Origin: CBDCZI01 sp965224495
GTDB taxonomy: Bacteria; Bacteroidota; Bacteroidia; Cytophagales; JAAEPT01
Assembly: GCA_965224495.1 (NCBI GenBank)
Contig: CBDCZI010000025.1
Location: forward strand, 62,001-126,000
Direction of reading: 5' to 3'
DNA length: 64,000 nt
In this document: positions 26,744-34,935 of the stretch, in pieces
Position numbering within the stretch: position 1 is the stretch's first letter
Layout: each line of letters begins with the position of its first letter
Program-made: the position numbers and the translations under genes
Notes under the pieces: model-generated
Told to the model about the DNA's origin: nothing
Database searches by the model: none
The model's input: the letters and a program-made list of their open reading frames with translations, nothing else

Positions 26744-26840
26744 TATCTTTGTGGTCTCCGATACACAACTATTTATTTTTTCCGTACTCGTCCCATGATA
26801 AAGGAAGTGTACTATAAGCAGGTTTTGACCACAAAGGATA
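26744..26840. repeat. Imperfect inverted repeat in rho-scpB spacer
   Basis: TATCTTTGTGGTC (26744-26756) pairs with GACCACAAAGGATA (26827-26840), one bulged base, enclosing 70 bases. Confidence 0.5.
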
Positions 26841-27077
26841 CCGGCTCTATCCCTATGCCGTTCATTCGCTTACTTCACTATATAACTTACCCTTAGCACA
26901 CCTATCGTCTGTGTATTTCTTCTATTAGATAGTATTTACCCAACCAAAATCCGAAGTAACAAGAGTAAATAAGCCACTTTCAATTATAAATAGGACATTC
27001 AACTAAAAACAAACGTATTAAAATAGTTATCAATTTGAATACTTAGTAACTTTACAGTTCTTTAAATTTAATTTGTA

Positions 27078-27641
27078 GTGGATTATCTTAATCAACACGT
27101 TGAAAGTTTAATCTTTTGTTCTTCTGAGCCCGTTTCTGTAAACGACATTATATCCTGTCTTTCAGAAATGTTTGGGGTAGATTTCTTAGAAAGAGATATA
27201 CTCAATAAAATAGACGAATTAAAAGAAAAATACGCACAAGACGAGTACGCTTTCGAGATAAACTCAACAGGAGGAGGGTTTCAATTCTTAACAAAACCTG
27301 CTTACCAAGTAAGTATTGGTATCTTATTGAAACAAAAATCGAAGAAAAGGTTATCTACTTCCGCTTTAGAAACGTTAGCTATTATAGCTTACAAACAGCC
27401 CGTTACCAAAACTGATATCGAGCATATTAGAGGCGTAAGTTCTGATTATTCGGTACACAAATTATTAGAAAAAGGATTAATAGAAATTAGAGGAAAAGCC
27501 GAGGCAATTGGAAAACCTATCTTGTATGGCACTTCTGACAAATTTATGGAATACTTTGGTATCAACTCATTAGGCGATTTGCCGATGCCAAAAGATTTCT
27601 CGAAAAAAGAAAATGCGATAGGTGAAGAAACTGAAATGTGA
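27078..27641 (+). CDS. scpB: Segregation and condensation protein B
   Basis: 187 residues starting at GTG 27078; no in-frame ATG exists until about residue 31, inside the first winged-helix domain, so GTG is the start. Two winged-helix domains carry ScpB signatures (LIFCSSEPVSVNDI near the start; LSTSALETLAIIAYKQPVTKTDIEHIRG in the middle; ALEKGLI-type KLLEKGLIEIRGKAE). ScpB is the kite subunit of the SMC-ScpAB condensin. The scpA gene is 30 kb away at 56395 and also begins with GTG. The stop overlaps the ATG of the next gene by one base. Confidence 0.93.
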   Translation: MDYLNQHVESLIFCSSEPVSVNDIISCLSEMFGVDFLERDILNKIDELKEKYAQDEYAFEINSTGGGFQFLTKPAYQVSIGILLKQKSKKRLSTSALETLAIIAYKQPVTKTDIEHIRGVSSDYSVHKLLEKGLIEIRGKAEAIGKPILYGTSDKFMEYFGINSLGDLPMPKDFSKKENAIGEETEM

Positions 27642-28531
27642 TGAAAAATAAAAAATCTGAATTTTTTAAGCCAAGAGAAACAGCACCAAAAAAGGTGAAA
27701 GATTACGATGAATTAGACAAACAGCGTAAGGTAAAATCAAAAAAAGTACGTTTGGATGATGACGGAGAGTTAGAAAACCTTGAGGATTTGCCAAAAATCT
27801 CTGAACCGATGCGATTGAATAAATACATCGCTCATTCGGGTGTATGTTCTCGTCGTGAAGCAGATAAGTTGATAGAAAAAGGGTTTGTAACCATCAATGG
27901 CAAAGTGGTCAAAGAGATGGGGTACAAAGTTGGAGTAACGGACAAAGTAACCTGCAAAGGGAAAAACCTAAATCCCCAAACTTTTCAATACATCTTATTG
28001 AACAAACCAAAAGATTTTATCACAACAACAAAGGACGAAAACAACCGTCGTACCGTGATGAACTTGATTAGCACAGCTTGTGACGAACGTGTCAACCCTG
28101 TCGGACGTTTGGATAGAAACACAACAGGTTTGTTGTTGTTTACCAATGATGGCGAATTAGCAAACAAGTTGATGCACCCTTCAGGAATGGTCAAAAAGAT
28201 TTACCAAGCAACTTTAGACAAACCTTTCGAACAAGAAGATTTTGATAAGTTAAAAGCAGGTATCAAATTAGAAGACGGTCCAGTTTGGGTGGACGATTTA
28301 GGAGTAAACGAAGGTGACAACCGTATTGTGGGATTAGAAATTCACATCGGAAGAACACGTATCGTTCGTCGTATTTTCGAACACTTGGGTTACGAAGTAA
28401 TAAAATTGGACAGAACTATATTTGCAGGGTTAACGAAAAAAGATTTGCCAAGAGGGAAATTTAGACATCTAAAACCAACAGAAATCAGTCATTTACAGAT
28501 GCTACCTGTATCCAAAAAGAACAAGAAGTAA
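27641..28531 (+). CDS. S4-domain pseudouridine synthase (RsuA/RluB/RluF family)
   Basis: 296 residues from ATG 27641, sharing one base with the scpB stop (GTG 27638 is an alternative). A Lys/Arg-rich tail of about 60 residues precedes an S4 RNA-binding domain (RLNKYIAHSGVCSRREADKLIEKG) and the catalytic domain with the active-site motif VGRLDRNTTGLLLFTNDG, in which the aspartate attacks uridine, and the VRRIFEHLGYEV motif. It should modify one uridine in ribosomal RNA, probably 23S as RluB does. scpB-rluB adjacency is common in bacteria, supporting RluB. Confidence 0.92.
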   Translation: MKNKKSEFFKPRETAPKKVKDYDELDKQRKVKSKKVRLDDDGELENLEDLPKISEPMRLNKYIAHSGVCSRREADKLIEKGFVTINGKVVKEMGYKVGVTDKVTCKGKNLNPQTFQYILLNKPKDFITTTKDENNRRTVMNLISTACDERVNPVGRLDRNTTGLLLFTNDGELANKLMHPSGMVKKIYQATLDKPFEQEDFDKLKAGIKLEDGPVWVDDLGVNEGDNRIVGLEIHIGRTRIVRRIFEHLGYEVIKLDRTIFAGLTKKDLPRGKFRHLKPTEISHLQMLPVSKKNKK

Positions 28532-28588
28532 AAAGAGTTGTTTTAATCCCCTCTATTTTTCAAAAGTAGAGGGGGAATTACCCCTACT

Positions 28589-30760
28589 ATGTCCAATATT
28601 GAAGAAAATAAAGCTTCCAAATTAGCTGCGCAATACATCAATACGACAAATAGACATATTTTCTTGACAGGAAAAGCAGGGACGGGTAAAACCACCTTTT
28701 TACGTAATTTAATTCAACACACCTACAAAAAAACCATCATTGTCGCTCCCACAGGTATTGCCGCGATAAATGCAGGAGGTGTGACGATACATTCACAGTT
28801 TCAATTACCTTTTGGGACATTTGTACCCTCAAACGATTTTGTTATTCCTCCACATCTTGAAGGAAATATTCAAACACCTCGTACGCTTATTCAAAACCAA
28901 CAAATGGGTGCTGTTAAGCGAAAAGCATTACGAGAAGTAGAGCTTTTGGTTATTGATGAGGTGAGTATGTTACGTGCTGATATACTTGATGCAATGGATA
29001 CTGTTTTACGCCGTATCCGAAGAAAAAATATTCCCTTTGGAGGATTACAGGTTTTATTTATTGGCGACTTATTACAACTTCCTCCCGTAGTCAAACAGCA
29101 GGAAGAACAGCTGTTAAAACCATTTTACAATAGTATTTTCTTTTTTAATGCACTGGCTCTACACCAAGACCCACCTGTATATATAGAGTTAGATAAAATA
29201 TACCGTCAATCTAACCCTGAGTTTATTGGCGTTTTGAATAACCTTCGCCAAAATATTTTAACACCTAAAGACCAACATATTTTAAATAAATATGTGCGAG
29301 AAGATTACGAAAATATTACTGACGAACAATACATTTTTCTTACTACGCACAACCAAAAAGCAGCGACAATCAACAGTAGAGAACTTGACCGTTTAGAGGA
29401 GTATTCTTATGACTTTGGAGCAGAAATATCAGGTGATTTCCCCGAAAAAATGTTTCCCGTAGATACGGTATTGACATTGAAAAAAGATGCACAGGTCATG
29501 TTTATCAAGAATGATTACTCAGGTGAACAAAAATATTTTAACGGGAAAATTGGTAAAGTTCATTCGCTAAGTAAAAACAAGATAGTTGTTCGATTTGACG
29601 ACAGCTCTAAAGACGTAGAAGTCGAGCCTTACGAATGGGAGAATAAAGAATTTAAGCTTAACGAAAAATCGGGAGAGATTGAGGAAAAAGTAAAAGGGAG
29701 ATACAACCACTACCCTTTGCGGTTGGCTTGGGCTATCACCATTCATAAAAGTCAAGGATTAACTTTTACTAAAGCCATTATTGACCTGCAACACACCTTT
29801 GCTCCAGGGCAAATTTATGTGGCTCTTTCTCGACTAACTTCTTTAGACGGGCTTGTGTTGACTAAACCATTACATAACCCCAACTTGAGAAATGACGCAA
29901 GTGTAACCCGGTACCTGGCTTCACGTGAAGGAAAAGAAACACTGAACCAACGACTTGATGAAGAAACGAAGCATTACGTTTTTGAAGAGAACAAAAAAGT
30001 ATTTGATTTTGCTTTTTTGAGTTACGCTTTTAATAAGTTAGTAGAAACTTTTGGTAAAGAGAAGCAACGTTCAAAAAAAGAAAAGGATATTGAATGGGTT
30101 ACAGAAACACAACAAGAGGTGATTGCACTACTTGAAGTAGGAAGTAAGTTTAGCAAACACATAGAGCGAATAGCCCATAAAGAAGATTACAAAGAGCAAT
30201 TAGTGAAACGAGTGAGTGATGCACAAATGTATTTTGAGCCTTTACTGACCGACCTCATCAAAAAAATAGCTAAAAAACAAACGCTTTTGAAAGGTGAGAA
30301 AGGAGTGAAAACCTATTTAACTGACTTGAAGGATTTACAAGCATTGGTACAATTGAAATTGCAAAAAGTAAGTCAAATTGCTGTCTTTTCTCAAGCGATA
30401 ATCAATAACGAAGAGTATGTAAAGGAGGTTAAGAAGCCTGTAACTATCCCGAAAGCAAAGAAAGAAGGCTCATATATGATTACTTACCAGCTTTTTAAAG
30501 ATGGTCTGTTTATCAAAAATATTGCAGAAGAAAGAAGTTTGACTGTTGCGTCAGTAGAAAACCATATCGCAAGGTGCATAGACGAAGGATTGTTGGCTAT
30601 AAATAATTTCATTTCAGAAAAAGACATTGAAATTATCGTTACTGAAGCATCCAAAATGGATGAAATAACATTAACAGAATTAAAAAGCAGGTTTGAGGAA
30701 GATAAATATTCGTATTTCAAATTGAAGTTGGCATTGAGTACCATGCAAATAGAAAGCTAA
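28589..30760 (+). CDS. PIF1/RecD-like helicase with C-terminal helix-turn-helix domain
   Basis: 723 residues. SF1B helicase core: Walker A GKAGTGKTT (near 28-36), motif Ia VAPTGIAAINAGG, Walker B LLVIDEVSM, motif III GDLLQLPPV, and the UvrD_C_2-type tail WAITIHKSQGLTF...QIYVALSRL. The last 100 residues form an HTH_40 domain similar to that at the end of some RecQ proteins (ITYQLFKDGLFIKNIAEERSL is its beginning in pattern). PIF1-like enzymes unwind DNA 5'-3' and resolve G-quadruplexes or stalled forks; the specific role here is unknown. The stop overlaps the start of the tiny CWC gene (TAATG). Confidence 0.88.
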   Translation: MSNIEENKASKLAAQYINTTNRHIFLTGKAGTGKTTFLRNLIQHTYKKTIIVAPTGIAAINAGGVTIHSQFQLPFGTFVPSNDFVIPPHLEGNIQTPRTLIQNQQMGAVKRKALREVELLVIDEVSMLRADILDAMDTVLRRIRRKNIPFGGLQVLFIGDLLQLPPVVKQQEEQLLKPFYNSIFFFNALALHQDPPVYIELDKIYRQSNPEFIGVLNNLRQNILTPKDQHILNKYVREDYENITDEQYIFLTTHNQKAATINSRELDRLEEYSYDFGAEISGDFPEKMFPVDTVLTLKKDAQVMFIKNDYSGEQKYFNGKIGKVHSLSKNKIVVRFDDSSKDVEVEPYEWENKEFKLNEKSGEIEEKVKGRYNHYPLRLAWAITIHKSQGLTFTKAIIDLQHTFAPGQIYVALSRLTSLDGLVLTKPLHNPNLRNDASVTRYLASREGKETLNQRLDEETKHYVFEENKKVFDFAFLSYAFNKLVETFGKEKQRSKKEKDIEWVTETQQEVIALLEVGSKFSKHIERIAHKEDYKEQLVKRVSDAQMYFEPLLTDLIKKIAKKQTLLKGEKGVKTYLTDLKDLQALVQLKLQKVSQIAVFSQAIINNEEYVKEVKKPVTIPKAKKEGSYMITYQLFKDGLFIKNIAEERSLTVASVENHIARCIDEGLLAINNFISEKDIEIIVTEASKMDEITLTELKSRFEEDKYSYFKLKLALSTMQIES

Positions 30761-30915
30761 TGAGCGAATGCCCCAAATGTAAAAAAACCTTTGTTTGTTG
30801 TTCTAAAACGACTTGTTGGTGTACTGAGTTTACACTGACCAAGCAACAGTTAGAAGACTTGAAAAAGGAATATGAAAATTGTCTTTGTCCTGCTTGTTTG
30901 AAAAAAATAGCGTAA
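30760..30915 (+). CDS. Cysteine-rich CWC family small protein
   Basis: 51 residues starting with ATG that shares a base with the helicase stop. It reads MSECPKCKKTFVCC...CWC...CLCPACLKK, with nine cysteines; CPxC at the N-terminus, the CWC triplet at residues 19-21 and CLCPxCL near the end are the hallmarks of the cysteine-rich CWC family (a small putative metal-binding protein of unknown function). The coupling to the helicase suggests co-expression, not necessarily shared function. Confidence 0.85.
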   Translation: MSECPKCKKTFVCCSKTTCWCTEFTLTKQQLEDLKKEYENCLCPACLKKIA

Positions 30916-31020
30916 TGCCCCAGCAACCTTACACAGACCAAACACAAAGACGAATGACAGTAAGAAGAGAGAGTCTCTCAAATTATTTGCCTTCGTTTTT
31001 GGTAATTTCTCCTTTCCATC

Positions 31021-31050
31021 TTGCATAAAATCTAAAAAACGTTATTTTTG
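31021..31050 (+). promoter_or_regulatory. Promoter of sucD
   Basis: TTG (31021-31023), 19 bases, TATTTTTG (31043-31050): exact match to the Bacteroidota consensus, 47 bases upstream of the sucD ATG. Confidence 0.7.
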
Positions 31051-31097
31051 TAAATCTATATATGTTATAACAGACCAATGGTCTTAAATTAAATACG

Positions 31098-31988
31098 ATG
31101 AGTGTATTAGTTGATAATAATTCTAAAGTGATTGTTCAGGGATTCACGGGTACTGAAGGTAGTTTCCACGCTGAGCAAATGATTGAGTACGGAACAAATG
31201 TTGTTGGTGGTGTTACACCAGGAAAAGGTGGGCAAACTCATCTTGGGAAACCTGTTTTTAACACAGTGGTTGACGCTGTAGAGAAAGCAGGAGCAAATGT
31301 TTCTATTATTTTTGTACCACCAGCATTTGCTGCGGATGCAATTATGGAAGCTGCTCAAGCAGGTATCGCTGTTGTGATTTGTATTACAGAAGGTATTCCT
31401 GTGAAAGATATGATTCCTGTGAAAGATTATATCAAAAAACTAGGAACGACTTTAATCGGTCCTAACTGTCCAGGTGTGATTACGCCAGGTGAAGCAAAAG
31501 TTGGTATCATGCCAGGGTTTGTTTTCAAAAAAGGTAGAATTGGTATTGTTTCAAAATCAGGAACGTTGACTTACGAAGCTGCTGACCAAATTGTAAAAGC
31601 TGGTTTAGGTGTTTCTACGGCTATCGGAATTGGTGGTGACCCAATCATCGGGACCTCTACTAAAGAGGCTGTAAAGTTGTTAATGAACGACCCTGAGACT
31701 GATGCAATCGTAATGATTGGAGAAATAGGTGGACAATACGAAGCTGATGCTGCAAAATGGATTAGAGCTGACGGTAACAAAAAACCCGTTGTTGGTTTTA
31801 TTGCTGGTCAAACTGCTCCTAAAGGGAAAAGAATGGGACACGCTGGTGCAATTATCGGTGGTGAAGATGATACAGCTGAAGCTAAAATGAGAATTATGGC
31901 AGAAAACGGTATCTTCGTTTCGAAGTCTCCTGCAGAAATTGGTGATACAATGTTGAAAGCATTAAAAGAAACGAGCGTTACTGCTTAA
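31098..31988 (+). CDS. sucD: Succinate-CoA ligase, alpha subunit
   Basis: 296 residues. CoA-binding Rossmann domain at the N-terminus (VIVQGFTGTEGSFHAEQMIEYG), then the ligase domain with active-site histidine in RMGHAGAIIGG (phosphorylated during catalysis) and GPNCPGVITPG. It forms succinyl-CoA synthetase with SucC in the TCA cycle, making ATP or GTP. The sucC partner is not next to it, which is common in Bacteroidota. It has its own consensus promoter and a strong terminator, so it is a single-gene transcript. Confidence 0.97.
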   Translation: MSVLVDNNSKVIVQGFTGTEGSFHAEQMIEYGTNVVGGVTPGKGGQTHLGKPVFNTVVDAVEKAGANVSIIFVPPAFAADAIMEAAQAGIAVVICITEGIPVKDMIPVKDYIKKLGTTLIGPNCPGVITPGEAKVGIMPGFVFKKGRIGIVSKSGTLTYEAADQIVKAGLGVSTAIGIGGDPIIGTSTKEAVKLLMNDPETDAIVMIGEIGGQYEADAAKWIRADGNKKPVVGFIAGQTAPKGKRMGHAGAIIGGEDDTAEAKMRIMAENGIFVSKSPAEIGDTMLKALKETSVTA

Positions 31989-32008
31989 GTCTTTTAATTG
32001 AATATAAA

Positions 32009-32040
32009 AAAAGGGAAGTCTTACGGCTTCCCTTTTTTTT
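32009..32040 (+). terminator. Terminator of sucD
   Basis: AAGGGAAG (32011-32018) pairs with CTTCCCTT (32027-32034), followed by a run of eight T's, 20 bases after the sucD stop. Confidence 0.9.
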
Positions 32041-32276
32041 ATGTCTATTTTTTAATTATTTGTGGAAATATAAAACTTTCTATTCTGAAATTGTATAGGA
32101 AGAATAAACCCCATAAGAATGGGTGAAAAACAAAAACAAGAAAGGGTAAGAGAAGTTATCCAGTTTAAAGGATTAGTAACTGAAGAGCAACATAATCAAT
32201 AACAGAAAATACGCAAGCGTAAGAGAATGATAAAAGAAATTTTGTCTTGACCCCTCATAATACCAGAAAAAAACAT

Positions 32277-32311
32277 AAAAAAAGCCCAATCAAATAAATG
32301 ATTGAGCTCTT
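32277..32311 (-). terminator. Terminator of tRNA transcript
   Basis: Stem AGCCCAATCA/TGATTGAGCT with one mismatch and loop AATAAA, directly after the tRNA-Leu 3' end on the minus strand and followed there by a T-run. Confidence 0.75.
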
Positions 32312-32312
32312 G

Positions 32313-32396
32313 TACTCGAGGCGGGACTTGAACCCGCACGGCGTTGCCGCCATTGGATTTTAAGTCCAACGTGTCTACCAATTCCACCACTCGAGC
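32313..32396 (-). tRNA. tRNA-Leu (anticodon TAA)
   Basis: 84-base class II tRNA: acceptor GCTCGAG pairs with CTCGAGT (one G-U), anticodon stem TTGGA/TCCAA with loop CTTAAAA giving anticodon TAA, a long variable arm (GGCGGCAACGCC) and T-arm GCGGGTTCAAGTCCCGC. CCA is not encoded. Seven-base stem and all arms are intact. Confidence 0.95.
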
Positions 32397-32432
32397 ATCC
32401 ACCGATAAATCGGTAATGTCTTTGTACTGTTG

Positions 32433-32505
32433 AGCGGAAGACGAGGCTCGAACTCGCGACCTCCACCTTGGCAAGGTGGCGCTCTACCAGCTGAGCTACT
32501 TTCGC
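32433..32505 (-). tRNA. tRNA-Gly (anticodon GCC)
   Basis: 73-base tRNA: acceptor GCGAAAG with CTTCCGC (A-C and G-T irregularities near its inner end), D-arm GCTCAGCTGGTAGAGC, anticodon stem CACC(T)/AGGTG with loop TTGCCAA giving GCC, T-arm with GTTCGAGCC. CCA is not encoded. It is 36 bases upstream of tRNA-Leu and probably in the same transcript. Confidence 0.95.
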
Positions 32506-32590
32506 TTTAGTTTCATCACTCTTTCGTGATGGGAGTACAAAGGTACTATTTGCTTTTAATAAAACAATAAAATAGCACCTCTTTTTTATT

Positions 32591-33010
32591 TTATTTTACT
32601 CGTTTCCACGTTTGTGTACGGTAAAACCATCCGATATAACCTCTAACTTTCAGAACATCATTGCTTTCAAGCCAAATAGTACAATCGTATGTTTTCCCGT
32701 TTTCAGGGTCTAATATCTCTCCATCAGACCACTCCTTACCGTCTTCTCCCAAACCTTTGATGATAAGCATTCCCTGTACTGGCTTGTTTTTTCTGTCGTC
32801 AGAACAAAGTTCACAGGTTTTATCTGCCTTCGCCTTGTCGTGAATGATTAAAACTTTACCATAAAGTTTAGTTCCCACTTTATAGATTTCAATTACCGAT
32901 TTGTTTTCTCCTGTATTGTCATCGTACGTATTCCATTTCCCTACGGGAGATTGCGCAAATAAAACAAACCCACTACAGGCTAAAACTAAAGTTAAGATTA
33001 CATTTTTCAT
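32591..33010 (-). CDS. DUF2147 domain-containing secreted protein
   Basis: 139 residues from ATG 33010, chosen because it begins the signal peptide (MKNVILTLVLACSGFVLFAQ region); an upstream frame extension lacks one. The mature part is a small beta-barrel of the DUF2147 type: SPVGKWNTYDDNTGENKSV at the start, IEIYKVGTKLYGKV, a CELC pair, and RGYIGWFYRTQTWKR at the end. The family is periplasmic and of unknown function, usually of lipocalin-like shape. It follows the 33012-33482 gene with no gap, in the radA transcript. Confidence 0.88.
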   Translation of the reverse strand: MKNVILTLVLACSGFVLFAQSPVGKWNTYDDNTGENKSVIEIYKVGTKLYGKVLIIHDKAKADKTCELCSDDRKNKPVQGMLIIKGLGEDGKEWSDGEILDPENGKTYDCTIWLESNDVLKVRGYIGWFYRTQTWKRVK

Positions 33011-33011
33011 A

Positions 33012-33482
33012 TTATTTAATTGATTGGTTGTACAAATGAATAGCTTCAAACAAATGTTTGTCCGCTTTACTTATGATATAAAGTCCCGAAGCACTCGAAG
33101 CGACAATAGTTGCTATACCTCCTACCACAGAAACTGTACCAGTTAACACCGCTCCACCTGCTAAACCGCCGATGGTGATTACAGTTCCCCAAAGTCTTTT
33201 TCGTTTATACCTTTTTATTTGTTGCGTTGACACAGGGTTTTCTTTCAGTGCTTTGTGTAAATCTTTTGCTCTTTTTACTTTACGCCATTCAGTTTCTCCT
33301 TCAAAATGGAAGTATAAATCAAAATTATCATACGCATAATGATTTGTCGGAACATTGGTGTTGTAAAATGCAGAATCACTTTCGGTGTAATCCATAAAGG
33401 CGAGCTCTATCTTTTTATGCTCTTGAGCAAACGAAAGAAACGAAAACGTAATAAAGGTAATAAGAAGAATTATTTTTTTCAT
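33012..33482 (-). CDS. Small exported/membrane protein, unknown
   Basis: 156 residues from ATG 33482, which starts the signal peptide (KKIILLITFITFSFLSFA). The middle is polar with an aromatic stretch (NHYAYDNFDLYFHFEGETEW), and a glycine/valine-rich hydrophobic hairpin (about 105-145, TIGGLAGGAVLTGTVSVVGG) could form two membrane passes. No known domain recognised. It lies 19 bases after radA and touches the DUF2147 gene, suggesting one operon of three. Confidence 0.7.
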   Translation of the reverse strand: MKKIILLITFITFSFLSFAQEHKKIELAFMDYTESDSAFYNTNVPTNHYAYDNFDLYFHFEGETEWRKVKRAKDLHKALKENPVSTQQIKRYKRKRLWGTVITIGGLAGGAVLTGTVSVVGGIATIVASSASGLYIISKADKHLFEAIHLYNQSIK

Positions 33483-33501
33483 AAGGTGGTTTTTAAATGA
33501 A

Positions 33502-34866
33502 TTAAGCGAATAATTCGGTGATGACATCAGTTATTTTGGATACAAAGACAAACTCCATATTGTATTTGTCTTTTTCTATTTTGTTGTATTTTGATAAAAT
33601 AAATTTCTCAAAGCCTAATTTCTGAGCTTCAGCAATTCTGTTTTCAATTCGGTTAACCGCTCGCACCTCTCCACCAAGTCCTACTTCCCCTGCAAAACAA
33701 ACTTTTGAAGGAATGCTTATCTCTTCTAAGGAAGAAATAATCGCACTACAAATTGCTAAATCAATGGCAGGGTCAATAATTTTTATTCCTCCAGCAATAT
33801 TAATAAAAACATCTTGCATTCCTAAACGAAAGCCTCCTCGTTTTTCTAATACCGCCAAAAGCATATTCAAACGCTTGGCATCATAACCCGTACTACTTCT
33901 TTGTGGTGTCCCGTAAGCGGCGTTAGAGACCAAAGCCTGCATTTCTACCAACAACGGACGATTCCCTTCTAGCGAGGCTGTAATTGCCACGCCACTGGTG
34001 TAACTATCTCTTTGGTTAATTAGAATTTCTGAGGGGTTTTCTACCTGACGTAATCCTGCTCCTTGCATTTCATAAATTCCAATTTCCGAAGTCGAACCAA
34101 AACGGTTTTTTATCGTTCGTAAAATACGGTAGGTCATATGTCGGTCTCCCTCAAATTGCAACACCGTATCAACCATATGTTCCAATACTTTAGGGCCAGC
34201 AAGATGACCATCTTTCGTGATATGACCGATTAAAAACACAGGAACACCTGATTCTTTAGCGTACTTCATAAATTCACCCGTACATTCACGTATTTGACCT
34301 ACACTACCTGCGGTAGATTCTAATTGGTTTGAGTGTAGGGTTTGAATCGAATCAATAACAACCAACTCAGGTTTTAACGATTTGATTTGAGTGAATATAT
34401 TTTGCGTTTCTGTTTCGGCTAAAATAAAGCAATCATCATTAGTGATACCGATACGCTCGGCTCTCATTTTGATTTGAGAATTACTCTCTTCTCCCGAGAC
34501 GTAAAGTACTTTTTTGTTTTGAAGACTCAATGCCAACTGCAACATCAATGTCGATTTTCCAATCCCTGGCTCTCCACCGATAAGCACCAAACTTCCCTGG
34601 ACTATTCCGCCACCCAATACACGATTAACTTCCTTATCAATAGTTGTAATACGTGGTTTGTCTTCTGTCGTAATCGTACGAATGGCTTCAGGTTTTGGCT
34701 TTCGTGACTTTTTACTGTCTTCTTTCCACGTTTCCTGTTTGACTTCTTTTTGTATTTTTTCTTCTACAAATGTATTCCAATTGTTACAAGAAGAACATTT
34801 CCCTAACCATTTTGCTGATTCGTAACCACATTCTTGACAGAAATATACCGTGCGTGCTTTTGCCAT
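33502..34866 (-). CDS. radA: DNA repair protein RadA
   Basis: 454 residues. N-terminal C4 zinc finger (CQECG ... GKCSSCNNW, residues 10-28), RecA-like ATPase with Walker A GGEPGIGKST (near 92-101), the RadA-specific KNRFGS motif (near 252), and the C-terminal Lon-protease-like domain (DVFINIAGGIKIIDPAIDLA ... CFAGEVGLGGEVRAV). RadA is a hexameric branch-migration helicase helping RecA in recombination. First gene of a three-gene minus-strand group. Confidence 0.97.
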   Translation of the reverse strand: MAKARTVYFCQECGYESAKWLGKCSSCNNWNTFVEEKIQKEVKQETWKEDSKKSRKPKPEAIRTITTEDKPRITTIDKEVNRVLGGGIVQGSLVLIGGEPGIGKSTLMLQLALSLQNKKVLYVSGEESNSQIKMRAERIGITNDDCFILAETETQNIFTQIKSLKPELVVIDSIQTLHSNQLESTAGSVGQIRECTGEFMKYAKESGVPVFLIGHITKDGHLAGPKVLEHMVDTVLQFEGDRHMTYRILRTIKNRFGSTSEIGIYEMQGAGLRQVENPSEILINQRDSYTSGVAITASLEGNRPLLVEMQALVSNAAYGTPQRSSTGYDAKRLNMLLAVLEKRGGFRLGMQDVFINIAGGIKIIDPAIDLAICSAIISSLEEISIPSKVCFAGEVGLGGEVRAVNRIENRIAEAQKLGFEKFILSKYNKIEKDKYNMEFVFVSKITDVITELFA

Positions 34867-34935
34867 AGGTGTACAAATTAGAAAAACCTTTTAATAAAGA
34901 AGATTTGAAAATGGGTTTAGTAACGAATTAAAAGA

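Larger units (their letters stand above)
26447..27077. other. 631-base divergent intergenic region between rho and scpB
   Basis: Holds the rho leader and promoter, then about 480 bases with no credible gene. It contains an imperfect long-range inverted repeat (26744-26756 with 26827-26840) inside a stretch reading GGCTTTC..TATATCTTTGTG ... CACAAAGGATACC..CTATCCCTA, which recalls an intergenic palindromic element that I remember from flavobacterial genomes. The plus-strand frame 26657-26896 has no protein-like composition. Confidence 0.5.

Noticed and set aside
27638..27640. GTG start for the pseudouridine synthase three bases before ATG
   Set aside because: ATG at 27641 overlaps the scpB stop in the usual coupled arrangement; GTG adds one residue only.
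30915..31028. A 37-codon frame overlapping the CWC stop (MPQQPYTDQ...)
   Set aside because: Its end runs into the sucD promoter, and the composition is not protein-like; no motif recognised.
32119..32202. A 27-codon frame (MGEKQKQERVREV...) between sucD and the tRNAs
   Set aside because: Composition looks coding, but it is very short, has no ribosome site or terminator, and may be only a remnant.
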